A stretch of 64,000 nt of DNA from Conus ventricosus (taxonomy: Eukaryota > Mollusca > Gastropoda > Neogastropoda > Conidae), in assembly GCA_018398815.1 (NCBI GenBank), contig CM031595.1, forward strand, positions 52,090,494-52,154,493, read 5' to 3'. The notes beneath the pieces are model-generated. The model did no database searches. It saw nothing but the letters and a program-made list of their open reading frames with translations, and was not told where the DNA came from. How positions within the stretch are numbered: position 1 is the first letter of the stretch; every line of letters starts with the position of its first letter. The translations under genes and the position numbers were made by a program. Below are positions 36,101 through 48,100 of the stretch, piece by piece.

Positions 36101-39100
36101 AAACCAAACTTGGACATTTGAACTAGTCAGTTCATCGCTTCTTTTCCTTTAAAAAAAAAAAAAAAAGTCAATAACACTGAAGCAAACGTGTACAGACATC
36201 TATTTTAAGGAATTTGGTTTTTGAATCACTTCCTGAAGGTATGATGCGCACACTATTACTTTCATTCATCAAACTATTTGCAGTTGCTTCGTCATTCCTG
36301 TCATGACTCAGCAACTTCTGATACATGTTCCCTTTAGTATCATGTCTTGATAATGATTTAAAAAAACAAAAGAAAAAAAAAGAAAAGAGAAAAAAAAAAG
36401 AAGAAAGTATGGTGAATATCAATAAAAACTAGCAGACCGGTTCAGCTAGAATGTTCCCGCTTTAGTCATCTGTAAACCTTTCAGCTGAGAAAGCAAACTA
36501 TGCCAACTGGAATAAAGTTTTGGTATGAAAAAACTTCTGGTTAGTCTCCAGTGGAAGAAATGGTGTACAAGTAATCTAATACCTGGAGTAGAAGGAATTA
36601 CTTTTCATATTTTCAAATACCTAAAGCATGGTGAAACCTACTAAACTTGATTTGACTGAGACAAGGCTGGGGTCCAGGGGCCGCCTAGGCCCTAACGGGG
36701 TACAGGGGCAGTGCCCCGTTGGGGGGTGTCCAGCGGGGCAAAACTGAATTCTTTAATTTTTTAGGCCAATTTTGCTTGATCTCCTGCACCAGAAAAAGTT
36801 TAACTGTAACATGATTTCTGCAGTAAAAAGCTTAACTGTAACATGCTTTTGTGAGTTACTGTTAGACTTTATGTTCCATCAATTCATTTAAAGGGATAAA
36901 AATAATACTTATGGCTTATTGTACAAGCTCAGGAAAGTTAAAGTCAAAAAGTGTAGAAATAAACCCGAATATAAAAACTCAAAAAAAGGGAAATTTTTCT
37001 CACCCAATCTGAACTGATAAAACATTCCAAAAATCAACAAAATTTCCCTCACAAATTGTTTAAAATGGTCACTTTACTGTTTAAATCAAGACTCTGTTCA
37101 AAGGTAGAATCATCTGGGTGATCAGAATAGCTTCGAAGTTTTTTTTCCGTTCGCTCCGTAACTGATCATTTTTGAGCAAACAATACAGAAACGCGTACTG
37201 GCCACATTCATTTTCTTGCACCACTTGCGATATTCATTGCCGTCGTCATCAGTTTCGTTTAGCCATTGCCACCTCCATTTGTTTCTAGTTTGGCCCTCGA
37301 TTCATGCTAATGGATCTCCTTCTTTCAAGAAAGCCATGACTACTTAATTTCCGGAGCACCATGCAAACTTTCATTGTCAGCCAAATGCGCCAATGTTAGA
37401 ATATGAAGACGCCAGAAATACAGGAACAGCTACTTCAGGAATCGAAAGCTTGCATGGATCGAACACAAAATCGGAACCGATAAATCGTGATTTTTTTCTT
37501 CTTCTTAAATTGACGGCAGTTCCGTCAAGACTGAAAGTTATTTAGTATAAAAACGCTCTAGCAAAATCAAACCAACCAACCAACCAACCCACAACCAGAC
37601 AACTCGCTATCCAGACTTTAAAATCGTATGGCAGACTTGTGTTTTTCCAGAACAAATATATGCAACTAAATTGCCAGTTTACAACTCATTGGTGGATAAG
37701 CATTGAGAAATTCCCATAATAAGTAACAAGGCAATGGCTGTCTGGTCTCACATGATACATTTGAGAGCAGACGCATTAGAAAACATGTCCTCGTTCTTTT
37801 TTCTCACCACAGTTGACAACAGTGTAGTGAAAACAATGTCAAATATACTAAAAAGCAAGTTATAGAAGAATACCAGTAACAATCACTTTAATCTTAACGG
37901 TGCTACTAAGCAGAACAGCACAATAACGATTGCCTCAGCGGTAGTGACGAATATAAGTGATAACATCAGTTTTCAGAACAAAACAAAATTTCATCATTGG
38001 CAATCAGTCTTGTAGCTGCACAGATCAGCATGACATTTTCAAATAGAGAGACTACAAAACCTCTTTTCTCGGTATAAAACACACACAAAATGGCTACAGA
38101 AATACAGGAATAGCAGCGAAAGGCACAATATACTCTGGTTAATCCAATTCAATTGCACAATCTTATTTTCATCACCTGAAGGTGTTTTCAAATAGCGAGC
38201 TTTGCTTCCTTGCATTCATAGTTCTGCAATTTGCACATTTTTCTTCAAACACTGAACAACGACAATGAATTTCAACTGGCACCTTAGAATGATAGCCAAT
38301 GCCATGTCAAGTGAAATATACATGTATGTCTGCCTTACAGTGTAAACAGGTGACACAACTTTTTTTATTCACTTCTCCAAGATGTCAGCCAAATGCACCA
38401 ATGTTAGAATGTGAAGACGCCAGATACGCAGAAACAGCTACTTCAGGTAAGAGAGCGAAAGCTTGGATCGAACACAAAATCGGAACCAATAAATCACGAT
38501 TTTTTTTCTTCTTCTTAAACTGACGGAAGTTCCGTCAAGACTGAAAGTCATTTTGACGGATTTCCATCCATAGACGGAAAAGTTTCACCCATGCTAAGGT
38601 TATTTAGCATAAAAACACTCTAGCAACAAAACAAACAAAAAAACAAACCAACCAACCCACAACCAGACAACTCACTATCCAGACTTTTAAATCGTATGGC
38701 AGACTTGTGTTTTTCCAGAACAAATATATGCAACTAAATTGCCACAGTTTACAACTGATTGGTGGATAAGCATTGAGAAATTCCCATAATAAGTTACAAG
38801 GCGATGGCAGTCTGGTCTCACATGATACATTTGAGAGCAGACGCGTTATAAAACATGTCCTCGTTCTCTTTCCTCACCACAGTTGACAAGTGTAGTGAAA
38901 ACAATGTCAAATATACTAAAAAGCAAGTTATAGAAGAATACCAGTAACAATCACTGTAATCTTAACAGTGCTACTAAGCAGAACAGCACAATAACGATTG
39001 CCTCAGCGGTAGTGACGAATATAAGTGATAACATCAGTTTTCAGAACAAAACAAAATTTCATCATTGGCAATCAGTCTTGTAGCTGCACAGATCAGCATA

Positions 39101-42100
39101 ACATTTTCAAATAGAGAGACTACAAAACCCCTTTTCTCGTATAAAACACACACACAAAATGGCTACAGAAATAGCAGTGAAAGGCACAATCTTTACTCTG
39201 GTTAATCCAATTCAATTGCACAATCTTATTTTCATCACCTGAAGGCGTGTTTCAAATAGCGAGCTTTGCTTCCTTGCATTCATAGCTCTGCAATTTGCAC
39301 ATTTTTCTTCAAACACTGAACAACGACAATGAATTTCAACTAGTGCCTTAGAATGGTAGCCGATGCCATGTCAAGTGAAATAAACATGTACATCTGCCTT
39401 ATATTGTAAACAGGTGACACAACTTTTATTCACTTTTCCATCTTTTCACTAATCTGATCATGATCATCTGCATGCCATCATGACAACTTACTCCTTTGTT
39501 TTCCAACTGACGGATGCGCATTTCCAGTTTTAATCTCTGCTTCAGCCCCATCTCTTTTTCTGTGGTCTGTTCATCCCCAAGAGCATCCACACGTGCAGCA
39601 AGGGCAGATTTCGCAGCAAGCATACGTGACAACTGCAACAAACAGCACACATGAAGTTGCGAAGACTATCAACTGCATTACAGATACTTAATAAAGAAAC
39701 CATTCTGCATCAATATTAACTCAAAACATCATAACTAACCTCTGTTACTGTATACAAGTCAACACAAAATAAGCAGCAAAATCAAGCATAGGAGAAAAAT
39801 AAAAAGGTTTCATATCCATTACATTATCTATCAGCACCCACGACGACTTTTAGGCCAAACAGAATCACAGAGTGCATCAATGAGTGTGGATAGCCTCAGA
39901 GGTAGTGACGAATGTTTGGTAACATCATCAAGATCAGGTGATCAATATCATCATCATGGGCTTCCACTGGCTACATTACATACCTTAACACACAGATCAT
40001 TACCTTTCCTTTGTTCTTGGGAGTCGCCTGCCCGACCAGCGAGGCATGGTATATCAAACCATATTTGGGGTGTCATGCTTGGACTTCAGAGCGCGAACAA
40101 GGCCTTCTCAGCCCCCAAGATCTGCACTGTTGATGATGGGTGCTTGGCCAAATTCACCAAAGATCCTGAGTAATAAAGGAAGAAGGTAAATTTCATTATT
40201 TTCATGACAGTTATCACACTGAACTAAAAAAATTTTAAATCCTCTTCTATATAATCTGCATCAGAACAAAAAAAAAGTAACTGCCCCACTCAATTCCTAA
40301 GATTGTGTTCCTTTCTTTTTTTTCTCCCGACAGAGAAGACACGAACCATTTGGGAGCAAAAGTGACAGAAAAGTGACAATTACACAATTATCAAAAAGAT
40401 GCGGATATAATTTACACTGAAAGTTCCAAGCATCCCACAGGGGCAAACGAAGAGGAAGAGGGAAATTAACAATTATGCTGTTTGTATCATTTCAGCAGCA
40501 ATAGGTTTGTCCAAACATTTATACCCTGAAAGTACTTATCCTCTATGACACTCACCAGCATGAGAAATAAGTCTTGCACCGACAAGTTCTCCCACCAGAA
40601 CCGTTAGGTTTGGAGCAATGGCAACCATTCTGTTTTTCAAATACTCGTATAAACGGTTCTGTAATCAACCAGCTCCACAATCTGTATAAGAAAAGTCAGG
40701 TATTAGACAACTGATAGAAACAAAACAAAAAATGCTTTGCCACGCACACAGATATTACAAATGAAGATGGTAATCTCATAAACAACACATATCATATGGA
40801 AAGTTGTAAAAATCTAAAATAATCCATATGACTAATAATTCATCAGACAAGTTTCTTCTGCTGATGTCTACCAAGCTGACAAAGCATTTCCTAGTGTTCT
40901 CTCTTAACAAACAGTATACATGGCTAGAAATCAAAGCATTTTAAAACATCATTTACAGCATTTCAAAACTAGCTAGCCATTCACAATAACTGTGCACAAT
41001 AGCGGGTACTGAAATCTCACAGACCTGCCCTAAAGCACAAAACAGATAAATTCTTATCTTTGAGGTGCTACTGCATAGCTGCCACCTTAAATTTAAAAAC
41101 ATACAAAACATGGTGTTTAAGTAATGCTGGTTTAATATATTACAATACAAAGGAATTTTCTAACAATATCTTGTGTAGGGTGTATTATTTCATACATTTC
41201 AATTGTTTGTAATCTGTAATATCCCCAAATGATTTAGCAAAAATTCACTTGTCTGTTTCCTATTATGTCTTAAACAGCATTACAAATCACCTCGTTTTGT
41301 ACGTTCCTTTCCATTTTGCCTTGTTTTCAATAATTATACGATCCGTTTCATTTTTCTTGAAAATTAATCATCTTTCCTGAAGGTGCAAACAGATCAGACT
41401 GCAAACTCTTTCATCTTCCGAAAGCAACAACCAGCGCTGTAGAGATTCAAGAAAGTGGGGGGCAACCCCCTTACATACAAACACTGAAATGAACTATGAG
41501 AGTTCATCTTCGCACTGACTGTCCACTGCTCAATCTATACAACGTTGGATCTAAATGTGGATGAACATACAGTGCAGAGAATAAAGAATTTACAACAGAA
41601 AACACAGACCTGGGTCTTAGCTAAGGATTTAGTTTCGCTGTTTGCGCCTTTTTCAGTTTTGCTGTTTGCGCCTTTAACAATCTTTTACTCATACTCTGAA
41701 AATTATTCAGAAAAAATTTCATGGTGGGGTTTAACTCAAAATAATTTTTTTTTTAACATATTAAAGCTGGCAGCTATGCTATACCCGTTTAGTATTTTTG
41801 CAGAATATTGCTTGAAAAAAAAAAAGAAGTCTGTACCTGCTTACAGAGATGCATAATGACTGTAATATCTTGAGAGGAAATTTCTGTTCCCATGGATATT
41901 TCCGCAGCTTCCTTAACATCAGCCTCAACCTCTTCAGGAAGGATGTCAGACAGGTCGCTGTTGGCAGCATTTTGCTTGTTGCCTGGTAACAACATCCGTT
42001 ATCATCTTTAGAGGTGGATGACTGTATCTGACTTACCATGAACGAATTACACAGGTTGGAGAATAAACAACCAGGCAATAGTTTGTTTTTTGTGACTCCT

Positions 42101-45100
42101 GCACCCCCACTTCCCTCTACTGATCATTCCCCCCCCCCCCCCCCCCCCCCCCCCCCCGTTATATCCCAGGTTACCAGAGATCTCACGTATGTGTTTACAA
42201 GAACTCTGATATCACAAGTCCCCCGTCCCTCCCCAAAAGGATTCAAGGGTGGAGAGCAGTTGAAAAGACCGAGGTACAAGAGAGAATTCATGTGAAACAA
42301 AGATTGCAAAGGTGGTAGACATAAAAGATGACACGACATGGAAGTAGGACAAATAGATTTCGGAGCAGACAGGGAGAAGAAGTAAAGGAAACCAAATGAA
42401 CAGTAAGGGAAAGCGAATTGACAGTTCTCAGTATGTTTGAACTGTTAATGCCAATGTTGTAGCACTCAATTTCACGGATGACTGTAGCAGCAGTGTGTGT
42501 TATGTAGTTTTTCCTGACAGATGTGAAACAAGAGTGGCGATTTCTTATTTCATAAACTAAAGTGTGATTTCTTATTTCATAAACTAACTCACTCTCTGAT
42601 TAGCTATTAATGGCAGATTGACACTAGACAGTATATTTTCATTTTCTTTGATGAAATCTTACTGTTAAAAACCCTGAGACTGGCTTCATGAAAGCAAACA
42701 AATAGTCTTCACATACATGCCTAGTCGCTTTTTGAGTAAGTTGAGAGGAAGAGATAGACAATACTGCAACTTTCTTTTCTTACAGAAGAGACAATTACAA
42801 CATAGAAAGATGTACACGACATGGATGTAACGTACGCAGGAAAGTCACACACAACACGCCAACTCACCAAGCTTCATGACTGTACGAATAAAGGCTTCAT
42901 GCTCTGTGACCACTTGGGCAGCTCAGGGAAATGCCAGGAGTACCATTCCCTGGCTCTCATGTGATAGTTGTTGATTTCTTTGTCAATGTCATCCAGTGTG
43001 GCTGGAAATCAAAGTTCATAGGTCACTTACTTAAGCACTTTTATCCATCACCGATATAATAATCACCACCAACTTTTACTTTCATCAGGCATGAAAATAC
43101 TGTACGAGTGAGTGAGTGAGATTGAGAGTGAGCGAGTGAGTGAGCGAGTGTGTGAGAGTGAGTGTGAGTGTGTGCGAGTGTGTGTGTGTGTGTGTGAATG
43201 ATTGTAATATCCTTATTCCATTTAATATGTACAGATTTCTGGGGCTTCTTACTTCATGCTAAATATGGCATGACAAAGACTCATTCTTCAGACAATTCTT
43301 AACTTTCTGATACAAACGTCATCTCTTTAATAATCCGCACATCCAGCCACCACAGCATAGTGGTTAGCATCATAGATTCCTGGTCGGGAGGTCATGGGTT
43401 TGATTCCCATCTGTCATTTGTGTGTGGGAGTTTCCTGCCCCAATGAGATAAAGACCTCAAATGGGAAAGCTGGTACCATACAGTCGAGTTTCATCCTCTT
43501 AACATGCCTCTCTGAGAGTGTTGCTCAAACATCCTGACTAATATGATATCTATGTCTCTTGGGCCTGGTTGATGCTGCATACAAAAGCAAGCATAGTGTA
43601 CATCGATGTAATAGTCTCAGACCAAAACGACCCCCAACAAATTTGGCCCTTCAGGTCCTGCTCTCACGGCGACTTCAGTTTTGATTTCTATGGTCCTAGT
43701 GAGTTTGTGTCAGAGTTGCTGGCATCAGCTAGTTCATAGGGACCGTCGTTGGATGGAGGTGGCGGCGCCCTCTGGAGGGGGATGCTCATTCATGCCGACT
43801 CCATGACTAAGCAATACTTCTTGTTAGTGGGGTTCAGTTATAGTACAGGGGTGGGAACTGGTAACAGACAAAAAAGAGGAAATCTAGGGGGGTCCGGGGC
43901 ATGCCCCCCCCCCGGAAAATTTTTTTCCTAAGGATGCATATCTGTGCAATCTGGTGTATTTTGGGCAAATAAATGAAACATTCAGAGAGCATAAAATATG
44001 TGGGTTTTTTTGGGCACGGTTTCATCTGCAGTGCAACAAGCCCACGACTGGAGTAGTTGACTTCTTTTTCACACAGAGAACAAAAAGCGAGTCCAGGAGC
44101 CAGAATTTTTCTCATGAATGTACACAGCCTTTCGTTGTCTGCTGTCTTCTCCATCCACTCCCATCTCCATGGATTTTTTATGTTGCTTTCGTCAAATTTC
44201 TGAAGCCCGCGCTTTACGATGTCTCGTCGGTACGCCATTTTTGAATGTATCCCACAGTTCTTAGCGCCGGATATAGGCCTACTGTATCCTGCTAGACAGG
44301 CCATCTGATTACCGAAATCGACCGTAACCGAACAAGAGGTAGGCCCTATCTCCGCGAATTTCATTTTCCGAGGAAATAACATTTCAAATCCGAGGAAATC
44401 TTTTGCTCCTACCGCGGAATTCCGCGGATCCGAGGAGAATTCCCACCCCTGATAGTAGGTGGTGTCCTGAGCATGGTGGATCAGACAAGGTGTAATGAAC
44501 ACCACCGAAGTGACTTTGCAGCAGTGCAGTATCTCCTCTAGTGGGTTGCCCTCCGACTACTTGACAATGACAGCTCCAAGTGGACTGCCGTTGCCGACTG
44601 TGGCAGGACAAGCCAAGATGTAAAAGGATGGCTGGAATGACTGGCGTGGCAGTAAAGCCACTGTATTACACAGAAGATGAGGGAGTGAGGAAAAAAGGCT
44701 TGAAAACAGACGCAATTTAATAAATCATAAAATGGCTTCATACCTCATTCAAATATATTATAAAGGAAAGTAAATCCAAACGGACAATCACAAAAACTGG
44801 AACTTACAAATGGCTTGGACAATCATTGTGTCGACTTTGTCTGGAGAAAACTTGACTTTATATCGGGAGAGGCTGAAACAGAATATTATCTCGTACAATA
44901 GCTACTTCAAAAGCTCTTATCATATATACTCACACAAAATTCAGCTACAAACCACCTTGAAAAATAATAATAACATCTGTAACTAGAACTTAGTATTATA
45001 ATAAGTTTTTATGAATATACAAACAACTTATTGCCATGATCCATAGTGTCAAAGCACATACACACACAAAACTCCAAAACAAACAAAAAACCCCACCGCA

Positions 45101-48100
45101 CCCTGCCCTTAAGCTAAATGGTTGAAAAAGCCTTTTTTTTTACGTAACAAACTATTTTAACCCCCTTCTACCTCACCTTTTTTTTTTTGCCTTGCTTGCT
45201 ACCAGATACAATGACACAGTGCTTTCAATGTACATACAGTTGTGACCATTTGACCTGATTTTTTAGGATCATTTTCTGACTCCAAAGTGTCAACAGGGAA
45301 AAATGTGTACAATACAGACTAAATTACCCCCCCCCCCCCCCCCCCCCCAAACCCCCGAAAAAAAACCCTCAATATTTATGTGTTAATACCATGCACACGA
45401 ATATTATAAGAATCATGATTTGGCAGCTCAAAAAAGTACAAGATGAACCTTACTGAACACTCAGGCAAGCAAACAGGGATACTGAAGAAAATTAAACATA
45501 TCTATGTCTTTTGACTTTTTACAGACCTATATTCTGTCACTAGCTTTTTTTCTAACCATTTTCTTTCTTTCTTTTTTTCTTCTTTAAACTTCCACCCTTT
45601 CCATGAACCATTTTATTCCTTCCATCAAATTCAGCCTTTCTCGCTCTTAATCTATGAACATTTTGCGGTTGACGGCCCTTTCACTAAATTTTGTTGTCCC
45701 TCACAATTCTGACTAAACTTTTCCCCTCCATTATGAAAGACTTTTGAACCTTTCCTGCTTATTCTACTCCTTTTCCCTTTCTACTCCTTTTCCCTTTCCT
45801 AGGTTTTCCCATTGAATTTAAGTCACTCTAAACCCTTTCCACTGACTAAACATGTGTATGCCATTCACTCATTTACAGTCTCCTTTTCTCTTGTTGAAAA
45901 CAAAGTTAGAGGCAACAAACAGAAGGTAAACTATGCACCTTCTGTTGTAAACAAAGTTAAAGGCAACAAATAGAAGGCAAGACTATGCACCTTCTGCTGT
46001 AAACAAAGTTAGAGGTAACAATAGAAGGCAAGACTACGCACCTTCCGTCGTAAACAAAGTTAGAGGCAGCACCTAGCTCGGAAGACAATGCACCTAGCTC
46101 TAAAACGGGCACAAAGATCCCAGCAATCACTGAGGATTAATTCTGTATGTCCAAATGAATCAAGATAAAATCAAATTCTGACAATCAAACAACAAAATCA
46201 GAAACTCTTGAGTCCTCAAGAACAGTCAGAGGTCCAGACACAAGTTTTCATCATCTCAAGTTGGCAGCCATTCAAACACAACTTTGAAAACAAAAAATTA
46301 ACATGGTAATACCTATCACACTGTCATCACCTTTTTGACTTTCCCACCCTTCCTAATTCATCCTCTCCCAATCCAACTCTTTGTCTTTTGACCTTTCACA
46401 AACCTGCGTTCAGTCATTCGCTTTTGTTCCATCCATTTTCTTTCTTTCTTCTTTTTTTTTTTCTTTCTTAAAGGCAATGCTCCGCGTTCCACAAACCTTT
46501 TTATTCTTTCCACTGAATTCTGCCTTTCTCACTTTTAATCTTTCAACATTTTGCATTTGATGGCCCTTTCAATAAATTCTGTTTTCCCTCACAAGTCTGA
46601 CAAGTTTTTTTTCCCTCTGTTATGAAAGACTTGGAAGCTTTCTTGCTTGTTCTACTGCATTTTCCTTTCTCATGTTTTCCTATTAAATGTCAGTCACTCC
46701 AAATCCTTTCCACTGCCTAAAAATGTGTAGCCTTTGCCAAGCCATTCACTCTCTAGGGTCTCCTTTCCTCTTGTTGACTACAAGATAAGATAATGTTGCT
46801 TATAGCCCAGCCGACCGCAAAGGGCCACATCAGGGCTGTCACCACGTTAAAATCAACTCACCTTGTTGACTACAAAGTTAGAAACAATAAAGAGAAGGTA
46901 AGACTATGCACCTCTCTAAAACAGGCACAAAGATCCTAGCAATTACTGAGGATTAAATTCTGTATGTTAACATGAAATCAAGATGAAATTAAATTCTGGT
47001 AATCAAGCGACAAAATCAGAAACTCTCAAGTCCTCATGAACAGTCAGAGGTCCAGACACAAAAGTTTTCATCATCTCATGTCTTCAGCCATAAAAACACA
47101 ACTCTGAAAAAACCCTTAATTAAGAACGCTGTAATAGCAAACACAGTATCATCAAAACAATTTCAGAAATCAGACATCAACATTCCTTCATTTACCAAAT
47201 GTGGCAATTTACACCAGATAAAAGAAGAGCATAGTCCAAAGGTGGGTAAAGGTGGACTGACATCAACGATTATTTCATCTGCCACAGGCTTACTTCACCA
47301 TGTTCATGTTTTTGAGCCACTGCAGGAGCAACATTTTAACAGCAGAGAGGAAGTGCACATGATCATGGGCAATAGAAGGAACAGAGCTGCCAACCCTAAA
47401 ATTTCTTCCCAGTACTATTTCTGGCTTTTCACAGTATTTTTCACCATCTGACAGTATTTTCCGACCGGAATTAAATTTCACGCGGCGTTTTGATTTCTTT
47501 TTTAACCAACTTATTTTGTATGCACTTTTCTTTTTATAATTAATAGTGATTAAAAACTATTAGCATAAGAGATTGATCAAGACTTACTCTTTGACAATAA
47601 CATACAATTTACTTACTTAGTCTACTTCTGCTAGAAAAAAATAGTACTACTATCACACACACATACACAAATTGAGACACAGAGACATATATATACACGA
47701 ACATTTCAAACCACCACAGTGACAATACACATACACACATATGTATACGAAGAAAGAAAGAGCAGACCAGCATAAGACAAAGACAAAACTGACAATTACA
47801 CACAAAAAATAATCTTAAAAGGCTTACCTTCAACTTGATAGAAGCTTTCTTTCACAATAATTTGAGCAAAGTGAATTGTCACTTGACTTAATCAGTTTTT
47901 GTCAATGATTTTAAAAAGTGAATCATCAGAATGTCTCTTTGCATTTCTCACTTGACACTCAATTAATTATTGTCACTATTTTAAAAAAAAAAGGAACTAA
48001 AACTAATTATTGTCACTGTTAAAAAAGGAACTCTACACTAAATCAATTATTGTCACTGTTTAAAAAATGAACTCAGTTTATGTACACTATATACACACTT

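Larger units (their letters stand above)
36627..38593. mobile_element. TIR element, family CATGGGTGAAAC
   Basis: Left end CATGGTGAAAC, right end GTTTCACCCATG, flanked by CTAAAG (36621-36626) and CTAAGG (38594-38599): a 6-bp duplication with one mismatch. The left part has the GC-rich head common to these elements (36668-36740), then a minus-strand zinc-finger frame (37122-37337). Its right part was later caught in a 1-kb tandem duplication, which explains the nearly 2-kb length. Confidence 0.7.
37376..39432. repeat. Tandem duplication of about 1 kb in NOP58 intron
   Basis: Copy 1 is about 37376-38378, copy 2 about 38383-39432, starting 'gtcagccaaatg' and ending 'acaggtgacacaactttt'. Copy 1 lacks about 46 bases that in copy 2 carry the right end of the TIR element. 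Each copy has one family-1 snoRNA. Copy 2 ends about 60 bases before the coding exon 39492-39632. Confidence 0.9.
45500..46331. repeat. Intronic repeat unit U1 (about 0.85 kb)
   Basis: First of four related units in the 8.8-kb NOP58 intron. Order: pyrimidine-rich 'tcttttgac' start, 'gcctttctc', 'aggttttccc', 'tgaggattaattctgtatg', then the family-3 snoRNA candidate. It alone contains a 52-bp minisatellite. Confidence 0.8.
46332..47260. repeat. Intronic repeat unit U2
   Basis: Second unit, starting 'gactttcccacccttcc', carrying a copy of the short SINE tail (46783-46857) and a family-3 candidate. Its right end is followed by the hAT element at 47382. Confidence 0.8.

Noticed and set aside
43345..43420. 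tRNA gene
   Set aside because: A- and B-box-like words are present but acceptor and anticodon stems do not pair; a SINE head explains it.
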